From the NCBI GenBank assembly GCA_012798935.1, contig JAAZMG010000248.1, positions 1 through 29,458 of the forward strand: DNA of 29,458 nucleotides, given 5' to 3'. Source of the stretch: Tissierellia bacterium. GTDB taxonomy: Bacteria > Bacillota > Clostridia > Tissierellales > Tepidimicrobiaceae. This document shows, piece by piece, positions 6,321 through 13,913 of the stretch. The first letter of the stretch is position 1. Every line of letters starts with the position of its first letter. The translations under genes and the position numbers were made by a program. Under the pieces are notes generated by a model, which was not told the DNA's origin, made no database searches, and saw only the letters and a list, made by a program, of their open reading frames with translations.

Positions 6321-7719
6321 GGAACTTAAAAGGATAATTATAGTCCTAGTTGGAATTTGTATTTTATTTGTTAGTTTAATAGTTTATTTAAGCTATTTTC
6401 AGGTATTTAAAGCTGAAATAGTGAAAAAAAATAGCTATAATAAACGATTGTGGATCAATGAGGAAAAAATACTAAGAGGTTCTATTATAGATAGAAATGG
6501 TAAAATATTAGCCTATAGTGAAAAAAATGGTGAAACTTATAAAAGATTTTATAACTATGGTAATCTTTATAGTCATATTATTGGATATAGTTATAGAGAA
6601 TATGGGAAGGTAGGCTTGGAGTTAGAATATAATAATACACTATTAAATATAAGTGAAAGTACTCCTTTAAATGAGTTAAAGAATATAGTAATTCCAAATA
6701 CAGAGGGAAATACCTTGAAGCTTACTATAGACCATCATCTTCAAGAATATTCTAGAGAACTTTTAAAAGGTAGAAAAGGCTCTATAGTAGCTATGAATCC
6801 AAAAACTGGGGAAGTATATTCTATGGTAAGCTTACCAGACTTTAATCCTAGTAGTCTTAAAGAAGATTGGAATAATATTATGGAAGATGGGGATAGCCCC
6901 TTTTTAAATAGGGCTACTTCTGGATTATACACTCCAGGTTCAGTATTTAAGGTAATAAGTACTATTGCAGCATTGGAGACACCAGAGTTAAATAAACAAT
7001 ATGAATGTAAAGGTAGTACAAAAATTGATGGATATACCCTTGAAGATTATGGTGGAAAAGCTCATGGGAAGGTTGATCTAGAAGAAGCTTTGGTTAAATC
7101 ATGTAATTCTTATTTTGCAGAAAAAAGCATTATAATTGGAAAGGACAAAATTGGGGAAGTAGCAGATAGATTTATGATAAATAAAAGTATCTCTTTTGAT
7201 CTACCAACTAAGAAGTCAAGTTTCCCTTATAAAGAAAACTTAGGGAAGACCGACATTGCTTCTGCAAGTATTGGTCAGGGGAAGGTTTTGGTAACGCCTT
7301 TAAATATGGTCCTAATAGCTTCAGGCATTGGAAATAAAGGCCAAGTTGTAAAGCCTATATTGGTTAAAGAAACTATATCCCCAGAAGGGACTGTAATAAA
7401 GGCTAATTCTACCCAAGTTATTTCTGATGGAGCAGATGTATTTACTGCTAATGAGATAAAAAACATGATGGTAGAAGTAGTAAAGAGAGGTACAGGGACC
7501 AATGCATCTATCAAAGGTGTAAGAGTAGCAGGGAAAACTGGGACTGCCGAAAACTCATCTGGAAAGTCTCATGCTTGGTTTATAGGATTTGCTCCAGCGG
7601 ACGACCCTAAAATTGCCATAGCGGTAGTTTTAGAAGAGGATGGTACAACTGGAGGTAAAACTGCAGCACCTATAGCAAGAAAGATAATGATTGAAGCTTT
7701 AAACACTGTTAAGGAATAG
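6313..7719 (+). CDS. Class B penicillin-binding protein (peptidoglycan DD-transpeptidase)
   Basis: This 468-aa protein has one N-terminal membrane anchor (about residues 8-30), a short dimerisation region, and a transpeptidase domain from about 150 to the end. The catalytic triad of motifs is intact: Ser210-Val-Phe-Lys213, Ser263-Cys-Asn265 and Lys408-Thr-Gly410. It cross-links peptidoglycan outside the membrane and is the target of beta-lactams. It is shorter than PBP2 or PBP3 (about 600 aa or more) and resembles the compact PbpA type. GAGGAGG precedes the ATG, which overlaps the SEDS gene by 8 bases. A GC-rich hairpin follows. It is expected to form a synthase pair with the upstream SEDS protein. 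Confidence 0.93.
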   Translation: MNKELKRIIIVLVGICILFVSLIVYLSYFQVFKAEIVKKNSYNKRLWINEEKILRGSIIDRNGKILAYSEKNGETYKRFYNYGNLYSHIIGYSYREYGKVGLELEYNNTLLNISESTPLNELKNIVIPNTEGNTLKLTIDHHLQEYSRELLKGRKGSIVAMNPKTGEVYSMVSLPDFNPSSLKEDWNNIMEDGDSPFLNRATSGLYTPGSVFKVISTIAALETPELNKQYECKGSTKIDGYTLEDYGGKAHGKVDLEEALVKSCNSYFAEKSIIIGKDKIGEVADRFMINKSISFDLPTKKSSFPYKENLGKTDIASASIGQGKVLVTPLNMVLIASGIGNKGQVVKPILVKETISPEGTVIKANSTQVISDGADVFTANEIKNMMVEVVKRGTGTNASIKGVRVAGKTGTAENSSGKSHAWFIGFAPADDPKIAIAVVLEEDGTTGGKTAAPIARKIMIEALNTVKE

Positions 7720-7729
7720 GGAAAAGTAA

Positions 7730-7751
7730 GGGCAGGTTTCTACACCTGCCC
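7730..7751. terminator. Hairpin terminator between convergent PBP and nadK genes
   Basis: GGGCAGGT (7730-7737) and ACCTGCCC (7744-7751) form an 8-bp GC-rich stem with a 6-base loop. On the minus strand it is followed by a T-rich stretch (TTACTTTTCCC), so it suits the end of nadK. On the plus strand the run after it is poor in T. Confidence 0.65.
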
Positions 7752-7758
7752 AAGACTA

Positions 7759-8571
7759 TTACAAGAATTTACTCTTTAAATTATTCCAATACATATTTTT
7801 ATCGAAGTTTAATTTAGATATGGTCTTTTCTGGGACAGTAAAGTTAATTTCTGTTATATTATCATATCTATATTCAATACCATCAACAATAATTAATATG
7901 GAGTTTTCATATCTGTATTCTGGCTTTATGGTTATTATAATATCACCAGGTACAATTGTACTATTAGGTAGGGAACGATAGGCTTTTGAACTAATAGGTG
8001 ATAAAGGGGTTAATTGCAATGTTTTTAGAGAAGGATAAACTATACTACCGCCACTGGAAAAATTATAAGCAGTACTTCCAACAGGGGTAGATACTATTAT
8101 ACCATCTCCACAAAATCTTTCTAAGTGATTGTCATCAATAAAAACTTCTAAATGGACTACCTTAGATTGAATACCTTTAATGACTATTTCGTTTACTCCA
8201 AACAATTCAAAACAGCTGGTTTTAGTACATATATCGGCTTTTACTAAAAGGATTTCTTCTACCACATAATCACCATTAATATATTTATCTATGAATATAT
8301 TAATATTCTCAGGCAGTATTTCTTGGAAAAACCCTAGATGGCCTGTATTGATGCCAATAAAAGGAATGTTAGTAAACTGATATCTATGTACAGTTCGTAG
8401 AAAAGCCCCATCACCACCAATACAAATATTTAGTTCAGCATTTTTATCATATTTGGTTGGTATAATAAAACCTTTTGATTTTAACTTATCTATCAATAAT
8501 TGAGAAGTTTTCTGAGACTCTGGGTTATAATTGGAAATAACATTAATTATTTTGTTTTTCTTATTAGTCAA
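7759..8571 (-). CDS. nadK: NAD kinase
   Basis: This 270-aa cytoplasmic enzyme phosphorylates NAD to NADP. The signature GGDG is at residues 52-55 in NICIGGDGAFLRTV. Other family blocks are INTGHLGFF, FGVNEIVI, and DGIIVSTPVGSTAYNFSSGG, the loop that binds NAD. The frame reaches a TTG at 8586, but that codon overlaps the GGAGGG ribosome site. The TTG at 8571, 7 bases after GGAGGG, is the likely start, giving MTNKKNKI. Length fits the family. The gene lies 107 bases downstream of an unknown gene on the same strand and converges on the PBP operon. Confidence 0.92.
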   Translation of the reverse strand: MTNKKNKIINVISNYNPESQKTSQLLIDKLKSKGFIIPTKYDKNAELNICIGGDGAFLRTVHRYQFTNIPFIGINTGHLGFFQEILPENINIFIDKYINGDYVVEEILLVKADICTKTSCFELFGVNEIVIKGIQSKVVHLEVFIDDNHLERFCGDGIIVSTPVGSTAYNFSSGGSIVYPSLKTLQLTPLSPISSKAYRSLPNSTIVPGDIIITIKPEYRYENSILIIVDGIEYRYDNITEINFTVPEKTISKLNFDKNMYWNNLKSKFL

Positions 8572-8639
8572 GAATTTTCCCTCCAAACTTATTTGTGGAT
8601 TAAATCAATCTTATCTTTGGTATAAGCGATTGTAGTTAT

Positions 8640-8668
8640 ATTATACAATAAAAGTTTTCATATTTGGA
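8640..8668 (-). promoter_or_regulatory. Candidate nadK promoter
   Basis: On the minus strand a perfect TATAAT -10 (8645-8640) lies about 70 bases before the TTG start of nadK. With a 17-base spacer the -35 would be TCCAAA (8668-8663), which is weak. The gap of 107 bases after the upstream gene makes a separate promoter reasonable. Confidence 0.35.
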
Positions 8669-8678
8669 GGAAAAATGA

Positions 8679-9335
8679 CTATTCTTTGGATTTTTGGTCT
8701 TCCTTCTTAGTTTTCTTTGATGTATCCAGTGTTTTCATAATTTCTAACATTTTAGCCATGTCTTTTAGTTTTTCCTTTTCTTTTTCATCTTTATCTTGGA
8801 TAAAGGGTTCAATTAAATTTAACATCTTTGTAGGATCATTTAAACTTTCAGGGTCTGACATAACAGAATTTAAAATTGTAAGCATCTTTTTATACTTATC
8901 CATATTTAATATCATTTCCATTGCCATACCCATATTTTTTATCTCTTCTTTTGGCATTTCTTTTTGAATAGTATTTATTATGTAACTTAGTCTTTCTTTA
9001 CTGTTTTTAACGGGAATTGTTTTTTTAATATAATTAGCTTCTGAAACTTGCATAAATTCTACTGTTTCATACAATGTGATAATTTTTTCTGTAATTATTA
9101 ATGATTTATTTAAAATTGGCACAAACTCTTCAGGAAAATAAGAGCCAATTTTTTTCATTATTCTTATCTTTTCCAATGTATAGGGTACATTTAAATTTAT
9201 AGTTTTATCGATGGATGTGCCCAATTTTGTATCTAATATATTATTATCTTTATCAATCGGTATATTTGATTTTTTACTTTGGTTTTTTTTATTAAAAAAA
9301 AACAATAATAAAATTAAAACAAGCTCTGCTTTCAT
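8679..9335 (-). CDS. Hypothetical protein with N-terminal hydrophobic segment, Lys/Met-rich
   Basis: I do not recognise this 218-aa protein. It starts with a hydrophobic stretch (AELVLILLLFFF, residues 3-14) that would be a membrane anchor or signal, followed by a basic, low-complexity linker to about residue 45. The rest is predicted largely helical, with heptad-like charged segments and many methionines (for example MGMAMEMILNMDKYKKM). The tail is very rich in Lys and Glu. The frame extends 7 codons further, but AGGGGGAT precedes the ATG at 9335, which is chosen. It is divergent from a 94-aa acidic protein and upstream of nadK. A membrane-linked, sporulation or envelope role is possible, but nothing in the sequence proves it. 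Confidence 0.7.
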   Translation of the reverse strand: MKAELVLILLLFFFNKKNQSKKSNIPIDKDNNILDTKLGTSIDKTINLNVPYTLEKIRIMKKIGSYFPEEFVPILNKSLIITEKIITLYETVEFMQVSEANYIKKTIPVKNSKERLSYIINTIQKEMPKEEIKNMGMAMEMILNMDKYKKMLTILNSVMSDPESLNDPTKMLNLIEPFIQDKDEKEKEKLKDMAKMLEIMKTLDTSKKTKKEDQKSKE

Positions 9336-9469
9336 TCCTAATCCCCCTAAAATCAAATAGATATATATACTATTCTATGCTAGTTTAACAATAAATGTTA
9401 CCAAATTAATCTGTAATATATATTCATTATGGTTCATAAATTAGATTAGAATGTATAGGAGGGATTTAT

Positions 9470-9754
9470 ATGAGTAAGGAGAAAGATATAAAAAAAGCTA
9501 TGGATGAGTTTAATGATTTTAATCCTACAGAAAGGCAAATGGAGGCAATAGGAGAAGTGGCTGATGCTTATTCGGATAAATCTGAAGATGAGATATTTTT
9601 TGAAATAATAAGAGTAAATAAGAAGATGGAAAATGAAATGACCAAAGAAGAGTATGAGGAATTATTTGAAAAGCTAAATAGCATAAGACCATTGCTTAGC
9701 GAAGAACAATTGGAAAAACTAGATAGAATATTAGAGGCTTTGGGGAAAGACTAA
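9470..9754 (+). CDS. Small acidic helical hypothetical protein
   Basis: This 94-aa protein is rich in Glu, Asp, Lys and Met and poor in hydrophobic stretches, so it is cytoplasmic and probably all-helical (for example EEYEELFEKLNSI and EEQLEKLDRILEAL). A ribosome site AGGAGGG lies 8 bases before the ATG. I recognise no family. It is divergent from the unknown gene at 8679-9335, with about 134 bases of AT-rich DNA between them, and is followed by a REP-like hairpin. Good codon use and ribosome site argue that it is real. Confidence 0.75.
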   Translation: MSKEKDIKKAMDEFNDFNPTERQMEAIGEVADAYSDKSEDEIFFEIIRVNKKMENEMTKEEYEELFEKLNSIRPLLSEEQLEKLDRILEALGKD

Positions 9755-9799
9755 AGGTTATTCTGTTATTTTAAGTAAATTACTCTGTCATCCTAAGCG

Positions 9800-9836
9800 A
9801 TAAGACAGGGGACGGTACCTTGTCTTCCTGTCTTAT
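9800..9836. repeat. REP-like imperfect hairpin (GGGGACGGTACC type)
   Basis: ATAAGACAGG (9800-9809) and CCTGTCTTAT (9827-9836) are perfect 10-base arms. Between them GACGG (9811-9815) and TTGTC (9820-9824) pair with two G-U wobbles around TACC. The GC-rich GGGGACGGTACC core stands out in AT-rich DNA. From memory, very similar GGGGACGG...TTGTCTT hairpins are scattered through clostridial genomes and resemble elements mobilised by Y1/REP-type transposases. It may also end the transcript of the 94-aa gene. Confidence 0.6.
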
Positions 9837-9852
9837 TGGTAAAACTATCAAA

Positions 9853-9881
9853 TGGACAAGAAAAACAGTTAATGTTATAAT
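9853..9881 (+). promoter_or_regulatory. Promoter of the FtsH-type protease gene
   Basis: TGGACA (9853-9858), a 17-base spacer and TATAAT (9876-9881), with an extended TGT just before the -10, form a near-consensus sigma-A promoter. It leaves a leader of about 30 bases containing the GGAGGA ribosome site of the gene at 9918. Confidence 0.75.
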
Positions 9882-9917
9882 TTAAATAGCATTATGTAAA
9901 CCAAGGAGGAAAATCAT

Positions 9918-11672
9918 ATGAAACTAGATAGGAAAGTAAAACTATTATTGGTTTTAGTTATATCTATTGCATTGACTTCAAGTATATATTTGTATATAAA
10001 TAGCAGTAAACAATATGAAGAGATACCATATAAATTGTTTTTAACTCATGTTGAAAAAGGCTTAGTAGATGAAATAGAGTTAAGTGATAGAGCAAAAATT
10101 ACGGGTAAATTGAAGAATGGAGAAAGTTTTATTACAGATAATCCAAGAACAGAAGATTTTAAGGAGTTTCTACTCTTATATAATATTAATGTAAAAGAGG
10201 TAGATAAGAGTGGCGTTTTAGGACAAGGTATAAGTTTTATCCTTTTATTGGCAGGTATTGGAGTTGTAGCATACTTAGTTAATAGTAATAATTCTAAACA
10301 GGCAGAAAAAGAAATGACAAATATGTCTAAAATGGATACTGAAAGTCCCTTATCTAATAGAATTACTTTTAATGATGTGGCTGGCAATGAAGAAGCAAAA
10401 GAGTCTTTAAAGGAATTAATAGATTTTATAAAAAACCCAGATAAATATAATAAATATGGTGCAAGATTACCTAGAGGGATATTATTATATGGACCTCCTG
10501 GAACTGGTAAAACTTTATTAGCTAAAGCTTTAGCTGGTGAAGCAAAGGTGCCTTTTTATGCCGTATCTGGTTCGGATTTTATCCAGGTCTATGCAGGATT
10601 AGGTGCTAGTAGAATAAGGGAACTATTCAAAGAGGCTAAAGAAAGTGGGAAGAGTGTAATATTTATTGATGAAATAGATTCCTTAGGGAAAAAAAGGAAA
10701 GGCGCTAATGCTCAAGGAGGTAGTGAAGAAGGAGATAGGACGTTGAATGCTTTACTAACGGAGATGTCAGGATTTAAAGGTAACGAGGGGATAATAGTAA
10801 TGGCAGCTACAAATAGAATAGACACTTTAGATGAAGCATTGCTTAGACCAGGAAGATTTGATAGGCAAATAGAAGTAGGACTACCAGATGTAAATGCTAG
10901 GGAAGCTATATTAAAACTTCATAGTAAAAATAAACCTATATCAAAGAATGTAGATTTAAAACAAATAGCTTTAGAAACTATATATTTTAGTGGAGCAAAA
11001 CTTGAAAATTTAATGAACGAATCAGCCATGATAGCGGCAAAGAAAAGAGATAAATATATTACTATGGAGCATATCAATAAAGCTTATTTTACAGTATTAG
11101 TAGGAGAGGAAAAAAAGGATAGAAGTAGTATATCTTTAGAGGACAAAAAAATCACAGCTTACCATGAGGCAGGACATGCATTAGTTGCAAAAAAATTATC
11201 CAAATTAAATCGTGTAACCAAGGTAAGCATTATCCCAAGTACTAAAGGTATGGGAGGATTTAGTTTAAATATTCCTCCAGATAAAATGTATCAAACTAAA
11301 AGGGATATTATAACAAATATTATGATTGCATTAGGAGGAAGAGCGGCAGAAGAGATTATATTTGGAAAAGATAATATTACTACAGGGGCTTCTTCAGATC
11401 TTCAAAAAGCTACGGAAATGACCTTATCCATGATAGGCTCTTATGGAATGGATGAAGAAGTTGGATTGATAAATTACGATGTAATTTTAAATAGCAATTT
11501 AGAGACAGATATTTCTTTAATGGAAAGGTCAAAGGAGATATTAGAAAAATTTTATACTGAAACTAAGGAAATATTAAAGGAAAATAGGAAATATTTAGAT
11601 TCAATTGCGGGTAAACTATTAGATAAGGAATCATTAATAGAAGAAGAAATAAATGAAATATTAGCTAGCTAA
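9918..11672 (+). CDS. ftsH: FtsH-family membrane AAA+ zinc protease
   Basis: This 584-aa protein is an ATP-dependent membrane protease of the FtsH family. In order it has TM1 (about 8-27), a short extracytoplasmic domain, TM2 (about 104-121), an AAA+ module and a zinc peptidase domain. Walker A is GPPGTGKT (192-199), Walker B ends in Asp251-Glu252, and the second region of homology includes NRIDTLDEALLRPGRFDRQ. The zinc site is His416-Glu-Ala-Gly-His420 with Asp494 in TTGASSDLQ. The pore loop reads YAGLG rather than the usual FVGVG, and LTEMSGF replaces LVEMDGF. With its modest length and missing long C-terminal tail, it may be a second FtsH paralogue rather than the main one. GGAGGA precedes the ATG. 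A 6S RNA gene lies directly downstream. Confidence 0.93.
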   Translation: MKLDRKVKLLLVLVISIALTSSIYLYINSSKQYEEIPYKLFLTHVEKGLVDEIELSDRAKITGKLKNGESFITDNPRTEDFKEFLLLYNINVKEVDKSGVLGQGISFILLLAGIGVVAYLVNSNNSKQAEKEMTNMSKMDTESPLSNRITFNDVAGNEEAKESLKELIDFIKNPDKYNKYGARLPRGILLYGPPGTGKTLLAKALAGEAKVPFYAVSGSDFIQVYAGLGASRIRELFKEAKESGKSVIFIDEIDSLGKKRKGANAQGGSEEGDRTLNALLTEMSGFKGNEGIIVMAATNRIDTLDEALLRPGRFDRQIEVGLPDVNAREAILKLHSKNKPISKNVDLKQIALETIYFSGAKLENLMNESAMIAAKKRDKYITMEHINKAYFTVLVGEEKKDRSSISLEDKKITAYHEAGHALVAKKLSKLNRVTKVSIIPSTKGMGGFSLNIPPDKMYQTKRDIITNIMIALGGRAAEEIIFGKDNITTGASSDLQKATEMTLSMIGSYGMDEEVGLINYDVILNSNLETDISLMERSKEILEKFYTETKEILKENRKYLDSIAGKLLDKESLIEEEINEILAS

Positions 11673-11698
11673 TATTTATTTCAAAATCAAACCCTTAC

Positions 11699-11727
11699 TT
11701 GCAGATTATAAATAAAAAGGTTATAAT
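11699..11727 (+). promoter_or_regulatory. Promoter of the 6S RNA gene
   Basis: TTGCAG (11699-11704), 17 bases and TATAAT (11722-11727) make a strong sigma-A promoter 26 bases after the ftsH stop. Transcription would begin near 11734, just before the 5' closing arm of the RNA. Confidence 0.8.
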
Positions 11728-11733
11728 AAAGTT

Positions 11734-11914
11734 AGATGGTATATCTGCGGTGTACGTTGACCCAAATAATTCAACCGACATAGTGAACACGGGAGTTCGG
11801 GTTCAGCAGCGTAGGGCAGGCCTTCTTCGTATGGAAGCTCCAAGTTGTTGGCAGGACACCCCCCTTGTGAGAGGCGGGTGTGAATTAGTTGGGGGACGGC
11901 ATCGTGGTTATACA
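11734..11914 (+). ncRNA. ssrS: 6S RNA
   Basis: This is a GC-rich stretch without a ribosome site, between a strong promoter and a terminator. The folding matches 6S RNA, the sigma-A RNA polymerase regulator that mimics an open promoter. A closing stem pairs 11739-11753 with 11899-11913 (14 pairs, some G-U, one U-U mismatch). The inner stem pairs CCGACA (11775-11780) with TGTTGG (11846-11851), and GGAG (11792-11795) with CTCC (11838-11841). Between the stems is a large bubble whose 3' side carries a hairpin (ACACCC 11856-11861 with GGGTGT 11876-11881), as described for Firmicute 6S RNAs. Length, about 180 bases, fits. An 85-codon open frame across it has no ribosome site and is a chance frame. 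Confidence 0.8.
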
Positions 11915-11949
11915 AAAGCCCTTAGGATAAATTCTAAGGGCTTTTGTAT
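11910..11949 (+). terminator. Rho-independent terminator of 6S RNA
   Basis: A 16-bp perfect stem (11910-11925 with 11934-11949) closes an 8-base loop GATAAATT; its 3' arm contains GGGCTTTTGTAT. Its 5' arm shares bases 11910-11913 with the closing stem of the 6S RNA, so the two structures compete at the 3' end. Confidence 0.85.
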
Positions 11950-12003
11950 ATTATAATCTAATTTATCAAATAATAACTACAAACGCAGGAAGGAAGGAAT
12001 AAT

Positions 12004-12246
12004 ATGAAATTAGTATGTCCCCTATGCAACGGATTATACAAAGTAGATTATAATTGCATAAAGTGCAATTCTACTATGGTTGATAAAGGGCCGGAGGTTA
12101 ATTATCTGGATAACTATAGTCCCTATTTAGTAGATGAAATAACCTACCGGATAGATGGTGTAAAAAGTGATAAATGCGTTCATATCTACCAATGTCCGAA
12201 TTGTAATTTTAAAGAAAGTTATACAATAGAAAGAAAAGAAATTTAG
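12004..12246 (+). CDS. Small zinc-ribbon protein
   Basis: This 80-aa protein has two zinc-binding clusters. CPLC (Cys5, Cys8) with CIKC (Cys18, Cys21) forms a zinc ribbon near the N-terminus. Cys58, His60 and CPNC (Cys64, Cys67) suggest a second site near the C-terminus. The function is not recognised; such proteins bind nucleic acids or mediate protein contacts. GGAAGGAAGG precedes the ATG. The stop TAG overlaps the stop of the convergent PHP gene by 2 bases, so neither has a separate terminator. The gene lies just after the 6S RNA terminator. Confidence 0.8.
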   Translation: MKLVCPLCNGLYKVDYNCIKCNSTMVDKGPEVNYLDNYSPYLVDEITYRIDGVKSDKCVHIYQCPNCNFKESYTIERKEI

Positions 12247-13043
12247 CCTATATGGATAGGAAATTTTTTCCTCCCCTTATATAAATATATATATTTAAAC
12301 CCTATTTCACAAAGTAGTTTTTCTACTTCTTTGTATTTATATCCAATGAATTCTGGATTATGAGCGTCAGAACCTATTGTGATGATTTCTCCTCCTAAAT
12401 CTTTGTATAGATTCAGGATTTCAGTTTTGGGATGGTAATATCCTAACCCATATTTCATACCAGCAGTATTGATTTCAATACCTTTGCCTTTTTCAATTAT
12501 TAGCTTTAGAATTTTTTCAATATAGGACTTATATTCTTTAAAATCTGGTAAAGATGAAAAATCCTCAAAATATCTATCAATATAATCTAAATGGCCTACT
12601 ACATCATAGTTATCAAAAATTTCAAGACATTGATATAAATACTCGTAATATTTAATTAGGGCGTCGATAGGCTTTTTATTATGAGTAAAGTTGTCTGTGT
12701 AGATATCCTTCCTATTTATAGAATGAATAGACATTATGACAAAATCAAAGGGATTATTGCTAATAAGCTCATCATATCTTTTTTTAAGATGAGGTTGCAT
12801 TCCAATTTCAACTCCAGCTAATATTTCAATTTTTTGCATATATTTATATTTAACTTGTTTAACTTTTTTAAAATAATCCTTAGGTCTAAATACAAAATCA
12901 ATTCCATCTTCTGTTAAATCAAAATCTATATGATCTGTAAAGCAAATGCTTTTCATATTTTTATTAATTGCTTCTAATACCATTTCTTCCATTAAATATT
13001 TGCAATCCATAGAAAAGTCACTATGGATATGAAAATCATACAT
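12243..13043 (-). CDS. PHP-domain histidinol-phosphatase family protein
   Basis: This 266-aa cytoplasmic metallo-phosphoesterase belongs to the PHP family. The N-terminal metal-binding HIHSDFS (residues 5-11), the TDHIDFD block, GVEIG and SIHSI, GHLDYIDRY, and the later IEINTAG and GSDAHN follow the order seen in HisJ/HisK-type histidinol-phosphatases. Those enzymes remove phosphate from L-histidinol phosphate in histidine synthesis. Length fits. No other his biosynthesis gene is nearby, so the substrate could be another phosphoester. GGGGTG lies about 8 bases before the ATG. It converges on and overlaps the zinc-ribbon gene. Confidence 0.88.
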   Translation of the reverse strand: MYDFHIHSDFSMDCKYLMEEMVLEAINKNMKSICFTDHIDFDLTEDGIDFVFRPKDYFKKVKQVKYKYMQKIEILAGVEIGMQPHLKKRYDELISNNPFDFVIMSIHSINRKDIYTDNFTHNKKPIDALIKYYEYLYQCLEIFDNYDVVGHLDYIDRYFEDFSSLPDFKEYKSYIEKILKLIIEKGKGIEINTAGMKYGLGYYHPKTEILNLYKDLGGEIITIGSDAHNPEFIGYKYKEVEKLLCEIGFKYIYLYKGRKKFPIHIG

Positions 13044-13202
13044 GATTAAACACCCCTATATTATATTAATTTAAACTATTTTACATTAAAAATCATAAAT
13101 AGTAAAGGTTAAGGAAAAATTAATTTAAATTACATAAAAATTAGTAGATATTCGCAAAATAGATGTAAACATATAAAAACTAAAACCATGGAGGTGTTTG
13201 TA

Positions 13203-13394
13203 ATGGAGTTGAATACAAAGGATGTATTGAAGAAAAAAATATTAGATGCTCAAGAAATGGTTAGAGATTATGAAATGTATTCTAAAAATGTCCAGGATAC
13301 AGAAGTTTCTGATTTATTTAAAACTTTTGCTGAGGAATCTGGTTATCAAGCAAGAAAGTTACAGGATTTATTGAAAAAAATCGACAAAAGCTAA
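13203..13394 (+). CDS. Small two-helix protein, possibly ferritin-like half domain
   Basis: This 63-aa protein reads as two amphipathic helices (about 4-30 and 33-60). DYEMYSK in the first and FAEESGYQARKLQDLL in the second recall the helical pair of ferritin-like or rubrerythrin-type proteins. The ExxH metal motif is not kept, however, because the second-helix His position is Tyr. GGAGGTG (13190-13196) lies before the ATG at 13203, so that start is chosen over the ATG at 13188, which overlaps the ribosome site. Divergent from the PHP gene. Function unknown. Confidence 0.7.
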   Translation: MELNTKDVLKKKILDAQEMVRDYEMYSKNVQDTEVSDLFKTFAEESGYQARKLQDLLKKIDKS

Positions 13395-13457
13395 ATTTTT
13401 GTTTCAATCTCCCTAATAGTTTGTAGAATTAATGACGAGGTTGATTAAATGTGCTAA

Positions 13458-13486
13458 TTCAGGGTAACTAATAGCTATATTATAAT
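13458..13486 (+). promoter_or_regulatory. Candidate promoter of the YtxH gene
   Basis: TTCAGG (13458-13463), 17 bases and a perfect TATAAT (13481-13486). It would start about 16 bases before the YtxH ATG, just keeping the GGGGAG ribosome site. Confidence 0.45.
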
Positions 13487-13508
13487 TACAAAAAAGGGGA
13501 GAAATCCA

Positions 13509-13901
13509 ATGAGACTAAGTGATGTATTAAGTCAAAGAAAAAGAGAAAGAGAAAGAAAAGAAAAAAAGGAAACTGCTAAGAAAGTAGCTATAGGAACGGC
13601 AATTGGCACTGTTATAGGGGCAGCAACAGGAATATTATTTGCGCCAAAATCAGGAAAAGAAACTAGAGAAGACATATCTAATAAGACTAAAGATGCAACT
13701 GAAAATGTTAAAAAAACTGTTAAGGATTCAGTAGAAACTATTAAAGAAAAGGAAAAAGAGTTAAAGAAAGATATTAAAGAAAAAGTAGATGGATTTAAGG
13801 ACAAGAATATGATCGAAATAGAGATAAGTGATGAAGATAAAGAAATTAAAAAAGTTCAGATGAATGAAGAAGAAACCCCAGATAAAAATGAAGAAATGTA
13901 G
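13509..13901 (+). CDS. YtxH-domain protein
   Basis: This 130-aa protein carries a YtxH domain. A basic N-terminus is followed by a Gly-zipper hydrophobic segment (AIGTAIGTVIGAATGILFAP, about 27-46) and the family sequence KSGKETREDI. A long, highly charged coiled-coil of Lys and Glu follows, ending in an acidic tail. In Bacillus the relatives YtxH and YtxG belong to a general stress group. Exact function is unknown; a membrane-linked stress or scaffold role is usual for the family. GGGGAGAAAT lies before the ATG. The next gene starts 12 bases later, so they form an operon. Confidence 0.88.
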   Translation: MRLSDVLSQRKRERERKEKKETAKKVAIGTAIGTVIGAATGILFAPKSGKETREDISNKTKDATENVKKTVKDSVETIKEKEKELKKDIKEKVDGFKDKNMIEIEISDEDKEIKKVQMNEEETPDKNEEM

Positions 13902-13913
13902 CAGGTGATTAAT

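Noticed and set aside
8686..8967. 93-codon plus-strand frame rich in Phe and Ser
   Set aside because: It is antisense to the Lys/Met-rich hypothetical gene and has no ribosome site.
11699..11956. 85-codon open frame, and a 64-codon frame on the other strand
   Set aside because: Both cross the 6S RNA and have no ribosome site. The stem pairing and the promoter/terminator placement explain the sequence better.
13532..13804. 90-codon minus-strand frame rich in Ser, Phe and Leu
   Set aside because: It is the complement of the Lys/Glu-rich YtxH coiled-coil; such frames arise from codon bias.
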